Notes under the pieces: generated by a model
Seen by the model: only the letters and a program-made list of their open reading frames with translations
Database searches by the model: none
What the model was told of the DNA's origin: nothing
Source: Nocardiopsis suaedae
Lineage (GTDB): Bacteria > Actinomycetota > Actinomycetes > Streptosporangiales > Streptosporangiaceae
Direction of reading: 5' to 3'
Assembly: GCF_027706745.1 (NCBI RefSeq)
Contig: NZ_JAQFWP010000008.1
Location: forward strand, 62,001 to 126,000
Length of the DNA stretch: 64,000 bases
Position numbers and translations under genes: made by a program
In this document: positions 32,791-40,556 of the stretch, piece after piece
Layout of the letters: every line of letters begins with the position of its first letter
How positions within the stretch are numbered: the first letter of the stretch is position 1

Positions 32791-34383
32791 ATGTCGGACA
32801 CCCCCCTGAACACATCCCCCTCCTCCCCCGCCCCCGGGGCGGCCGGACGCGGCGCCTCCCGTCGCGGCGTGCTGCTCGGCGCCGCCGTCGGGGCCGCGGC
32901 CTTCGGCGCCCTGGGCGCCGCTCCCGCGCACGCGGCGCCCAGGCGGCTGCCCGACCCCTTCGGCCTCGGCGTGGCCTCCGGCGACCCGCTGCCCGACAGC
33001 GTCGTGCTGTGGACCCGCCTGGCCCCCGAGCCGCTGGCCGACAGCGGCCTGGGCGGCATGCCCGAGCGCATGTACACGGTGCAGTGGCAGGTCGCCGAGG
33101 ACGAGCGCTTCCGGCGCATCGTCTCCTCCGGCGAGACCCGCGCCGTCCCCGATTCGGCCCACTCGGTGCACGTCGAGGTCTCCGGGCTGCGCCCCGCGGC
33201 CGACTACTACTACCGGTTCCGGGTGCAGGGCCACCTCAGCCCGGTCGGCCGGACCCGCACCGCGCCCGCGCGCGGGGCGAGCCCCGACGCCTTCTCCTTC
33301 GCCTTCGCGAGCTGCCAGAGCTACACCAACGGCCACTACACCGCCCAGGCCCACCTGGCCCGGGAGGACCTCGACCTGGTCGTGTTCCTCGGCGACTACA
33401 TCTACGAGTACGGCGACACCGGCTCGATCGGCCGCCCGCACGTCCCCTCCTGGGAGACCGTGTCGCTGACCGACTACCGGATCCGCCACGCCCAGTACAA
33501 GTCCGACCCCGACCTCCAGGCCGCCCACGCCGCCTTCCCCTGGGCGGTGGTCTTCGACGACCACGAGGTGGAGAACAACTGGGCCGACGACGTCCCCGAG
33601 GACGGGGGCGACCCGGAGGAGTTCCTGCGCCGCCGCGCGCGGGCGTTCCGCGCCTACTACGAGAACATGCCGCTGCGCGCCGCCCAGCGGCCCGACGGCC
33701 CGAACGTGCAGATGTTCCGCCGCCTGGCCTTCGGCGACCTGGTGGACCTGCACCTGCTGGACACCCGCCAGTACCGCAGCGACCAGGTGGGCGACGGGCA
33801 GCACGACGACCCCGACCGCACCCTGCTGGGCGAGCGCCAGCGCCGCTGGCTGACCGCCGGGCTCACCGGCAGCGGGGCGCGCTGGAACGTGCTGGGCCAG
33901 CAGGTGTTCTTCAGCCAGCGCGACTTCGTCGCCGGCGAGGGCACCAACTTCAGCAACGACGCCTGGGACGGCTACCGGTACGAGCGCGACGCCGTGCGCG
34001 ACGTGCTGGCGACCGGCCCGTCCAACCCCGTGGTCATCACCGGGGACGTGCACGCCAACTACGTGGTCGACGTCAAGGCCGACTTCGACGACCCCGAGTC
34101 GGCCACCGTGGCCACCGAGCTGGTCGGCACCTCCTTCACCAGCGGCGGCGACGGCGCCGACAGCGGCCCCGACGACGGGGTGCAGCTGCAGGAGAACCCG
34201 CACATCAAGATGATCAACCGGCGCCGCGGGTACGTGCGCAACACGGTCACCCCGACCGAGTGGACCGCCGACTACCGCGTCGTCGACCAGGTCAGCGAGC
34301 CGGGCGCCCCCATCCGCGACCTGGCCCGCTACACCATCGAGGACGGCCGCCCCGGCGCGGTCGGCCCCGACTCCCGCGCCTGA
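32791..34383 (+). CDS. phoD: PhoD-type alkaline phosphatase/phosphodiesterase, Tat-exported
   Basis: 530 residues. The signal peptide is of the twin-arginine type: ASRRGVLLGAAVGAAAFGAL, with cleavage after APAHA (about 49). After a PhoD N-terminal domain (LGVASGDPLPDSVVLWTRL), the metallophosphatase motifs are FASCQSYTNGHYTA, VVFLGDYIYEYG, FDDHEVENNWADD and VVITGDVHANYV, which supply the Fe/Ca ligands. It acts outside the cell on phosphate mono- or diesters, including teichoic-acid-like polymers. The TNGHYTA loop has Gly-His where many have Gly-Tyr. A half PHO box lies upstream. Confidence 0.9.
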   Translation: MSDTPLNTSPSSPAPGAAGRGASRRGVLLGAAVGAAAFGALGAAPAHAAPRRLPDPFGLGVASGDPLPDSVVLWTRLAPEPLADSGLGGMPERMYTVQWQVAEDERFRRIVSSGETRAVPDSAHSVHVEVSGLRPAADYYYRFRVQGHLSPVGRTRTAPARGASPDAFSFAFASCQSYTNGHYTAQAHLAREDLDLVVFLGDYIYEYGDTGSIGRPHVPSWETVSLTDYRIRHAQYKSDPDLQAAHAAFPWAVVFDDHEVENNWADDVPEDGGDPEEFLRRRARAFRAYYENMPLRAAQRPDGPNVQMFRRLAFGDLVDLHLLDTRQYRSDQVGDGQHDDPDRTLLGERQRRWLTAGLTGSGARWNVLGQQVFFSQRDFVAGEGTNFSNDAWDGYRYERDAVRDVLATGPSNPVVITGDVHANYVVDVKADFDDPESATVATELVGTSFTSGGDGADSGPDDGVQLQENPHIKMINRRRGYVRNTVTPTEWTADYRVVDQVSEPGAPIRDLARYTIEDGRPGAVGPDSRA

Positions 34384-34390
34384 GGCCCCG

Positions 34391-34433
34391 GGCGCCGGCC
34401 CGCGCCCCTGTCCGCGGGGCGCGGGCCGGCGCC
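34391..34433 (+). terminator. Strong terminator after phoD
   Basis: An 18-bp perfect stem (34391-34408 with 34416-34433) with a seven-base loop starts 8 bp after the phoD stop. It is the longest intrinsic stem of the ordinary terminators in the window. Confidence 0.85.
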
Positions 34434-34479
34434 CGCCATCGCATCCCGGCGTTCCGAGAACAGGTTCCACCGGGAGTGC

Positions 34480-34485
34480 TAGTTT
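34480..34485 (+). promoter_or_regulatory. -10 element of leaderless amidase gene
   Basis: TAGTTT ends 6 bp before ATG 34492, with only CCCCTC between, so there is no ribosome site. Confidence 0.55.
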
Positions 34486-34491
34486 CCCCTC

Positions 34492-36018
34492 ATGCGTGTG
34501 GACGAGTACCTGGAACACGATGCCGTCGGGCTGGCCGGGCTGATCCGGGACGGGCAGGTGGGGGCCGCGGACGTGCTGGACGCCGCTGTCGCCCGGTGCG
34601 AGCAGGTCAACCCCCTGCTCAACGCGGTCGTCCGTCCGATGTACGACGAGGCGCGGCGGCGGGCCGCGCGCCCCCTGAGCGGACCCCTGGCCGGGGTCCC
34701 CTTCCTGCTGAAGGACCTGTTCCACGACTACGCGGGGGTCCCGACCTCGGCCGGGTGCCGTGCGCTGCGCGACGTGCCCGCGCCGCGGCACGCCGAGGTG
34801 GTGCGCCGCTGGCTGGACGCGGGCCTGGTGCCCTTCGGCAAGACCAACCTGCCCGAGTTCGGCGCCAAGGGCGTCACCGAGCCCGAGGTGTTCGGCCCCG
34901 CCCGCAACCCGTGGAACCCCGGGCACACGCCCGGCGGCTCCTCCGGCGGGTCGGCCGCCGCGGTGGCCGCCGGGGTCGTCCCGGCCGCCAGCGCCAACGA
35001 CGGGGGCGGGTCGATCCGCATCCCCGCCGCCTGCTGCGGCCTGTTCGGCCTGAAGCCCGGCCGCGGCCGGGTGCCGTTCGGGCCGGGCCGCGGCGAGCCC
35101 ATGCACGGGGCGGCGGTCAACGGCGCCGTCACCCGCACCGTGCGCGACGGCGCCGCGCTGCTCGACGCGGTCGCCGGACCCGAGCCGGTCTCGCCCTTCC
35201 CCATCGCCCCGCCCGAGCGGCCCTACGCCGAGGAGGTCGGCCGGGCGCCCGGCCGGCTGCGCATCGGCTTCACGGACCGGTCGCCGCTGGCCACGCCGGT
35301 GCACCCCGAGGCGGTCGCCGCGGTGCGGTCGGCGGCGGCGCTGCTGGAGGAGCTGGGCCACGACGTGGAGGAGGCCGAGCCGGACCTGGACGGCCGCCGC
35401 CTCACCGAGGACTTCCTGACGCTGTGGTACGGGTCCATGGCGGCGCTGGTGGACGGCATCAAGGCCGAGACCGGCTGCGGCGACGGGGGCTTCGAGCCGG
35501 ACACGCTGATGCTGGCCGCCATGGGCCGGGCGATGAGCGCCGCCGACTACGTGCGCGGCGCCGACCGGTGGAACACGCACACCGCCGCGCTGAGCGACTT
35601 CCACGCCCGCTACGACCTGCTGCTGACGCCCGCCATCGCCGGTCCCCCGGTGGCGATCGGGCGGCTGGACCCGCCGCGGTGGCTGCGCGCCGCCGAGCGG
35701 CTGCTGGTGCGCACCGGGACCGAGCGCGTGGTGACGGCGACCGGGCTGGTGACCGAGGAGGCGGTGACCAACCTGACGGCGACCCCGTTCACCCTGACCG
35801 CCAACCTGACCGGCACCCCGGCGATGTCGGTCCCGCTCCACTGGACGGAGAAAGGGCTGCCGCTCGGGGCGCAGTTCATCGCCGCCGCCGGGGGCGAGTC
35901 GATGCTGTTCCGGCTGGCCGCCCAGTTGGAGGAGGCGCGCCCGTGGTCCCATCGCCGCCCCGGGGCGGTCCCCTTCCCCCGGCACGAGGCGGCGGAGGAG
36001 TCCCCGGCGGCGGGGTGA
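34492..36018 (+). CDS. Amidase-signature-family hydrolase
   Basis: 508 residues. The Ser-cisSer-Lys triad is visible: Lys74 in FLLKDLFH, the cis-Ser in GGSSGGSAAAVAAG and the nucleophile Ser in NDGGGSIRIPA. FGLKPGRGRVP follows as in 6-aminohexanoate-cyclic-dimer and related amidases. It has no signal peptide and is cytoplasmic. The C-terminus is Ala/Glu-rich. The substrate is an amide, otherwise unknown. It is apparently leaderless and monocistronic, and ends at a hairpin. Confidence 0.9.
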   Translation: MRVDEYLEHDAVGLAGLIRDGQVGAADVLDAAVARCEQVNPLLNAVVRPMYDEARRRAARPLSGPLAGVPFLLKDLFHDYAGVPTSAGCRALRDVPAPRHAEVVRRWLDAGLVPFGKTNLPEFGAKGVTEPEVFGPARNPWNPGHTPGGSSGGSAAAVAAGVVPAASANDGGGSIRIPAACCGLFGLKPGRGRVPFGPGRGEPMHGAAVNGAVTRTVRDGAALLDAVAGPEPVSPFPIAPPERPYAEEVGRAPGRLRIGFTDRSPLATPVHPEAVAAVRSAAALLEELGHDVEEAEPDLDGRRLTEDFLTLWYGSMAALVDGIKAETGCGDGGFEPDTLMLAAMGRAMSAADYVRGADRWNTHTAALSDFHARYDLLLTPAIAGPPVAIGRLDPPRWLRAAERLLVRTGTERVVTATGLVTEEAVTNLTATPFTLTANLTGTPAMSVPLHWTEKGLPLGAQFIAAAGGESMLFRLAAQLEEARPWSHRRPGAVPFPRHEAAEESPAAG

Positions 36019-36024
36019 GGTGAC

Positions 36025-36048
36025 CGGCCCCCGCCCGGCCGGGGGCCG
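36025..36048 (+). terminator. Terminator between amidase and convergent reductase
   Basis: A 9-bp stem (36025-36033 with 36040-36048) fills the 30-bp gap between the two convergent stop codons. Confidence 0.65.
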
Positions 36049-36702
36049 TCAGCTCGCGCCCGCGGTGGACGGCAGGGCGGCCGCAGGGTCGGCGCCGGAC
36101 AGGTGAAGAGCGGCGGCGAAGCCCGCGACCTCCTCCAACTGCCGGGAACGGGACAGCGGTCCGAGGACGGCGGGCACGCCGCCCGCGTCGCGGACCAGGA
36201 CGCCGGCGGTGTCCAGCGCCCCGGGATCGTCGCCGCACATGGCGACCACCGGAGGCGCCGACGGGGAGGGGCGCTCCCACAGGGCCGCCGGGAAGAGGTG
36301 GAAGGCCTTCACCACGTGAGCACCGGGCGCGAGCCCGGCGATCCGCTGGGCCGCCGATCCTCCCCCGTCCACCTGCACGATCCCGGCACCATGGTCGACG
36401 GCGTTGACGGGGTCGATGAGCGCCGTGCCGCGCAGCGACCCGTCGCCTGCCCCCGCACCGGCCAGGACGTCTTCGACGGCTTCCCAGGGCACGGCCAGAA
36501 GCACCGCGTCCTGTCCCTCGGTGACCTCCTCCGGCTCGACCACCCCGGCCCCGCCGCCCAACCGGTCGGCCAGCGCGCGTGCCTTGTCCGACGACCGCCC
36601 CGACACAGCGATCTCGTGGCCGGCCCGCACCCAGGCGGTTCCCAGCACTCGGGCCATGTTTCCTGTTCCGAGCACACCGATCTTCATCGTCACCGCTCCC
36701 AT
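36049..36702 (-). CDS. F420-dependent NADP oxidoreductase-like protein
   Basis: 217 residues from ATG 36702 (MGAVTMKIG). ATG 36686, giving MKIGVLGTGNMAR, is an equally likely start with GGGAG in front. GVLGTGNMARVLGTAW is the Rossmann GxGxxA nucleotide site, and AVSGRSSDKARALA follows with the Arg/Ser that favour NADP phosphate. DAVLLAVPWEAVEDVL and AHVVKAFHLFPAALW match the NpdG-like family, which exchanges hydride between F420 and NADP, although actinobacterial relatives often act on other substrates. It is divergent from an HxlR regulator. Confidence 0.78.
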   Translation of the reverse strand: MGAVTMKIGVLGTGNMARVLGTAWVRAGHEIAVSGRSSDKARALADRLGGGAGVVEPEEVTEGQDAVLLAVPWEAVEDVLAGAGAGDGSLRGTALIDPVNAVDHGAGIVQVDGGGSAAQRIAGLAPGAHVVKAFHLFPAALWERPSPSAPPVVAMCGDDPGALDTAGVLVRDAGGVPAVLGPLSRSRQLEEVAGFAAALHLSGADPAAALPSTAGAS

Positions 36703-36745
36703 CTGCGCTTGTGCAGTGCGACCGGAACACTAGGCGCCCCGTCGT

Positions 36746-36759
36746 GCACCGATCGGTGC
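36746..36759 (+). promoter_or_regulatory. Palindromic operator of HxlR/reductase pair
   Basis: GCACCGATCGGTGC is a perfect 14-bp palindrome 25 bp upstream of the HxlR start and about 45 bp upstream of the divergent reductase. It is placed to control both. Confidence 0.6.
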
Positions 36760-36784
36760 GAAACGGGCCTGCGAGGATGGGGCC

Positions 36785-37183
36785 ATGGCGGAGGAGACGG
36801 GCCGGTGCTACGACTACGTCGCCGACTGCCGCGTGCGCGCGGCGTTCGACCTGTTCGGCCACACGTGGGACCCGATCGTGCTGGCGGCCCTGCACGAGGG
36901 GCCGCTACGGCGCAGGCGCCTGCGCTCGTCGGTCGGGGGCGTCAGCGACAAGGCGCTCACCGAGTCGCTCACACGCCTCCTCGCGAACGGGCTCATCGAG
37001 CGGCGCCGTTTCCGTGAGGCTCCGCCGCGTGTGGAGTACGGGCTGACGCCCCTGGGCAAGAGCCTGGTCGACGGCCCGATGCGCGCCTTGGCGGACTGGA
37101 TCGGCGAGCACGCGGACGAGCTCACCGCCGCCCAGACGGCCGCCGACACGGAAGGCCCGCCCCAGGACGTCTCCCCTCTTTAG
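36785..37183 (+). CDS. HxlR-family transcriptional regulator
   Basis: 132 residues. The winged helix is of the HxlR type: FGHTWDPIVLAALHEGPLRR, RLRSSVGGVSDKALTESLTR, then LLANGLIERRRF. The one or two cysteines found near the start of redox-sensing HxlR proteins appear here as CYDYVADCRV. It probably senses a reactive electrophile or redox state and controls the divergent NADP reductase through the 14-bp palindrome. Confidence 0.85.
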   Translation: MAEETGRCYDYVADCRVRAAFDLFGHTWDPIVLAALHEGPLRRRRLRSSVGGVSDKALTESLTRLLANGLIERRRFREAPPRVEYGLTPLGKSLVDGPMRALADWIGEHADELTAAQTAADTEGPPQDVSPL

Positions 37184-37440
37184 ACGTCGATGCTCAAGGC
37201 GTCGGCGTAGAGTTCTCCGCCGCCGTTCTCGGGATGTGGGAGGCCACGACGGAGGAAACGGGATTCGCCTCGTCGTTGGATTCGAGGAAACGCCTGGGGG
37301 CTCGATGACCTCCTGGCGCCCGCGGTGGACCGTCCCGCCGAGCTCGATCGCGCCGTCCGCGGCGTACAGCGGGAAGAGCCTCGAATTCCCTTTCATCGAG
37401 CGCCCGCGTGAGCGCCTTGATGAGGTACCTGCAATATCGG
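37180..37440 (-). pseudogene. NTF2/SnoaL-like protein, several frameshifts
   Basis: On the minus strand a protein-like sequence appears in pieces of three frames: RYLIKALTRALDEREFE, then RLFPLYAADGAIELGG, TVHRGRQEVIE, then FLESNDEANPVSSVVAS, then GLPHPENGGGELYADALSID and a stop at 37180. The order LYAADGAIEL then GRQEVIE is the early part of the SnoaL/NTF2-like fold. At least three frame changes in 260 bp indicate decay. The stop touches the HxlR stop on the other strand. Confidence 0.45.
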
Positions 37441-37505
37441 CCTTGACCGCGGTGGGACGCCTGTGTGCAATCTGGGCTCGCACGCCCCGATTACCGAAGG
37501 GCGGC

Positions 37506-38474
37506 TCAGCCCTCGCCCGTCAGTGCGGTGCCCAGGGGGGTCCTGGCGTAGAGCACCTTCCGGCCGACCCTCCACGACTCCAGCAGCCCCACCGCCCGCA
37601 GCGCCGTCAGGTGCCCCGAGACGCTGCCCGGGCTCATCTCCAAGCGCGCGGCCAGCCCGGTCGTCGTGTCGGGCTCGGCCAACGCCAGCAGGAGCGTCGC
37701 CCGGGTCCGGCCCAGCGCCGCCGCGAGCGCCTCGGGCGGCCGCCGTGCGGGCGGGGACCACAGGCCGCCCACCCCTCGCGCCGGATAGACCAGGGTCGGC
37801 TGCCACGGCTCATCGCTGATGAGGATGAGCTCCGGCCACACGAAGACGCTGGGCATCAGCACCAGCCCGCGCCCCTCCAGATGTAGCTCCTCAGGGGCCG
37901 ACGGCCCCTGGATCGCCAGCGCGCGCCCGTCCCACCGCAAGCGCGCGTCGATGCCGCCCATGAGCCGCTCCAGTCCGCCCTCCGACAACCGGCGCGCCTG
38001 CTCGGCGATGTCCGCGTCCAGCAGCGCACGCATCCGGGGCCAGTGCGGCCGCACCAGGTGGTGCCAGAACACCTCCAGAAGGTCGGCCAGGGCATCGCGG
38101 GTGGCCGCCGGGTCGCGCAGCAGGTCGTCGACCGCCTCCCGGGGCAGTCGGCGGCGGGGGTCGAGCAGGCACTGGCGCAGCTCGGCCCCCACCTGGCCGG
38201 GCGGGGTGGCGCGCACCCGCGCCAGCTCGTCCCCGACCGAGGTCAGCGGTCCCTCGGGGGCGGGCGTCAGGAAGTCGGGCACGTAGCCGGGCCGGGGCAC
38301 CAGCAGGCGGAACCCCGCCACGTCGGTGCCCTCGGGCAGACGGGCCCGGCGCACCCACGGCAGGTGGTGGCCGTGGCGGTCCGGTTCGAGCAGCGTGTGC
38401 GCGGCCGCGAAGGCCTCCCACAGCGGCGAGACCGCGAACCGGCAGCGCATGAGGTCCTCGTGCGCGAAGTACAC
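37506..38474 (-). CDS. DUF5937/ArsR-type winged-helix regulator
   Basis: About 322 residues if started at GTG 38474; the frame is open to ATG 38531. The N-terminal ~250 residues match DUF5937 (YFAHEDLMRCRFAVSPLWEA; VLMPSVFVWPELILISD). The C-terminal winged helix reads LGRTRATLLLALAEPDTTTG then LEMSPGSVSGHLTAL. I prefer 38474 because relatives begin a few residues before F-x-x-EDL, and because a 22-bp inverted repeat would then sit in the promoter instead of the coding sequence. It is divergent from an MFS exporter it probably represses. Confidence 0.8.
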   Translation of the reverse strand: MYFAHEDLMRCRFAVSPLWEAFAAAHTLLEPDRHGHHLPWVRRARLPEGTDVAGFRLLVPRPGYVPDFLTPAPEGPLTSVGDELARVRATPPGQVGAELRQCLLDPRRRLPREAVDDLLRDPAATRDALADLLEVFWHHLVRPHWPRMRALLDADIAEQARRLSEGGLERLMGGIDARLRWDGRALAIQGPSAPEELHLEGRGLVLMPSVFVWPELILISDEPWQPTLVYPARGVGGLWSPPARRPPEALAAALGRTRATLLLALAEPDTTTGLAARLEMSPGSVSGHLTALRAVGLLESWRVGRKVLYARTPLGTALTGEG

Positions 38475-38507
38475 CCGCCCGCCCACCGGCGCCCCCTCCC
38501 CGGCCGA

Positions 38508-38529
38508 GGATTCGACCATAGCCGAATCC
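38508..38529 (+). promoter_or_regulatory. Operator between DUF5937 regulator and MFS exporter
   Basis: GGATTCG-N8-CGAATCC is a perfect 7-8-7 inverted repeat in the divergent region. It lies inside the longest possible reading frame of the regulator, which argues for a downstream start or for autorepression through the coding end. Confidence 0.6.
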
Positions 38530-38566
38530 ATTGAGGGGGCGGGACGGCGGGCGGCACGGTCGGGGC

Positions 38567-39781
38567 ATGCCGACCGCTCCCCCTGCGGCCCCCGGAGGCC
38601 GCACCACCTACCTGCGTGTTCTCGCCGTCGGCGAGTTCCGCGCCCTGCTCGCCGCCGAAGTGCTGTCCGTCCTGGCGCTGGTCGCCGTCCAGATCACCCT
38701 GTCGGTGCTGGTCTTCGACCGCACCGGGTCGCCGCTGCTGTCCGCGCTGGCGTTCGCCCTCGGGTTCGCCCCGCAGCTGGTGGGCGCGGCGCTGCTGTCG
38801 GCGGTGACCGACCGCTACCCGGCGCGTTCGCTGATGACCGGCGCGCAGGCCGCCAACGCGGCGCTGGTGGCCGCCATGGTGCTGCCCGGCGCCCCCGTCC
38901 CGGCGATGCTGGGGCTGCTGGCGGTGACCGGCCTGGTCGCGCCGGTGTACCAGGGGTGCCGCTCGGCCGCGGTCGCCGACGTGCTGGCGGGCGACGGCTT
39001 CCCGCTGGGGCGGTCGCTGCTGCGGATGGCCGCCCAGACCGCGCAGATCGCCGGGTTCGCGTTCGGCGGGACCCTGCTGCTGGTGCTGCGGCCGCAGACG
39101 GTGCTGGCGGTGGCGGCGGCGATGATGGCGGCCGCGGGGCTGCTGGTCCTGGTGGGGACGGCGGCCCGCCCCGCGCGCCAGGGCCCCGGCGGCCGTGTGG
39201 TGGGGGCCTCGCTGGCGGGGGTCGGCAGGGCCCTGCGGGTTCCGCGCCTGCGCGCGGTCCTGGTACTCATGTGGCTGCCCCCTGCGCTGGTGGTCTGGCC
39301 CGAGGCGCTCGCCGCACCGCTGGCCGACGGCATGGGCGGCGGGCCGGTCCTGGTGGGGCTGCTGCTGTCGGCCGGCCCGGTGGGTACGGTCGCGGGCGAG
39401 CTGCTGGCCGGGACGGTGCTCGACCCCGGACGGCGGCGGCGCTGGATGGTGCCCTTGGCGCTGGCGGCGTTCGTGCCGTTCCCGGTGTTCGCCGCGGGTC
39501 CGGGCCCGGCGGTGGCGGTCGCGCTGCTGGGGGCCGGTGCGCTGGGGTTCGGGTACACGCTGGCCCTGGACGCCCTGTTGCTGGAGGAGGCGCCCGAGGA
39601 GATGCGCGGGCGGGTGTTCACCCTGGCCTCGGCGGGGCTGATGATCACCCAGGGCGTGGGCTTCGCGGCGGCGGGTGCGGTGGCCGAGGCGGTCCCGCCG
39701 CACCTGGCGGTCGCCGTGGCGGGCGTGTGCGGGATCGCGGTGGTTCTGGCGGCCGGGCGGCCCTTCTTCACGACGCGGTGA
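38567..39781 (+). CDS. MFS transporter, probable drug or metabolite exporter
   Basis: 404 residues with 11-12 membrane segments. LRVLAVGEFRALLAAEVLSV, then FDRTGSPLLSALAFALGFAP and DRYPARSLMTGAQ (motif A-like loop) match the MFS_3/enterobactin-exporter-like group, and LLLEEAPEEMRGRVFTLASA is the matching loop in the second half. The ATG follows GGTCGGGG, a weak ribosome site. The gene is divergent from the DUF5937 regulator, a common regulator-exporter pair. Confidence 0.85.
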   Translation: MPTAPPAAPGGRTTYLRVLAVGEFRALLAAEVLSVLALVAVQITLSVLVFDRTGSPLLSALAFALGFAPQLVGAALLSAVTDRYPARSLMTGAQAANAALVAAMVLPGAPVPAMLGLLAVTGLVAPVYQGCRSAAVADVLAGDGFPLGRSLLRMAAQTAQIAGFAFGGTLLLVLRPQTVLAVAAAMMAAAGLLVLVGTAARPARQGPGGRVVGASLAGVGRALRVPRLRAVLVLMWLPPALVVWPEALAAPLADGMGGGPVLVGLLLSAGPVGTVAGELLAGTVLDPGRRRRWMVPLALAAFVPFPVFAAGPGPAVAVALLGAGALGFGYTLALDALLLEEAPEEMRGRVFTLASAGLMITQGVGFAAAGAVAEAVPPHLAVAVAGVCGIAVVLAAGRPFFTTR

Positions 39782-39809
39782 GGCGGCCGACATGGATACG
39801 CGGCGGGAC

Positions 39810-39833
39810 GTGGAGGGCGTGGAGGGCGTGGAG
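39810..39833 (+). repeat. Short 9-bp tandem repeat
   Basis: GTGGAGGGC occurs twice in tandem, followed by GTGGAG, just after the MFS stop. It has no obvious role. Confidence 0.5.
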
Positions 39834-39936
39834 ATGTCCCGCCCGTGCTCCCTTGAGGGCCGCCCCGGGTCTGTCGCCTCCCCTCGGAGGCGTTGCGCAG
39901 CCGAGGGCCGATCCCACACGTACGCACCTCGGCCCC

Positions 39937-40419
39937 TCACGCGGCGACCGCCGACACCGCCAAGCACACCGCCCCCGCCGCCGACAGGACCGTCCGCACC
40001 GCGTTCCAGCGGACCCATGGGGCCTCGAAGGCCCTCCGGGCCGCCTCCGCCTCGGCGCCCTCCACGGGCCCCGCCGCCTCCAGCGCGTCGTTCAGCGGGA
40101 CGTTCAGCGCGACCGTCACCACGAACACCGCCGCGACCAGCACGAACGCCGCCCACCCGGCCACGGCGGCCACCCCGCCCGCACCGGTGGCCGACACCGC
40201 CGCCGCCAGCGCCAGCACCGGCGCTCCCAGGAACACGGCCAGGAACACCGGATTCACGATCGCCCGGTTGATGCTCCGCATCGCTCCGATGAACACCGGG
40301 GCGCCCACGCCGCGCAGCCCCGGCATCACCCCCACCGTGAACGCGAAGAACAACCCTGCGTACACGCCGGTGGCGAGCAGCGCCGCCACCGCCACCGCGA
40401 CCCGCCAGAACTCCGCCAC
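39937..40419 (-). CDS. DUF1772-family membrane protein
   Basis: 160 residues from GTG 40419, behind GGGGGAGG at good spacing. The frame is open further up to GTG 40521, but that stretch is Gly/Glu-rich and lacks a ribosome site. Four membrane segments: about 5-27, 50-75, 80-105 and 140-158. TGVYAGLFFAFTVGVMPGL and NRAIVNPVFLAVFLGAP, with ALNVPLNDAL after them, are the DUF1772 (anthrone-oxygenase-like) landmarks. It is divergent from an AraC gene, as is frequent for this family. Confidence 0.82.
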   Translation of the reverse strand: MAEFWRVAVAVAALLATGVYAGLFFAFTVGVMPGLRGVGAPVFIGAMRSINRAIVNPVFLAVFLGAPVLALAAAVSATGAGGVAAVAGWAAFVLVAAVFVVTVALNVPLNDALEAAGPVEGAEAEAARRAFEAPWVRWNAVRTVLSAAGAVCLAVSAVAA

Positions 40420-40556
40420 CGCGGCCTCCCCCGCCTCGCTCCCCGCACGGCCCCTGCGGCCGGTGCCCTCCGAGTCAACCGCCGGGCCCGTCGGGCCGCC
40501 ATCGCTCAGGCGCTCGCGCACATAAGCGCGCGTCCCCGCGGTGCGACACTCCTCTT

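Noticed and set aside
32410-35985. A 1191-codon open frame antisense to phoD and the amidase
   Set aside because: In very GC-rich DNA the antisense frames stay open. The product is Gly/His/Arg/Pro-rich without family features, while the opposite strand has complete PhoD and amidase motifs.
32787-36023. A 1078-codon plus-strand frame
   Set aside because: It runs through phoD and the amidase out of frame; low-complexity RRPGRR composition.
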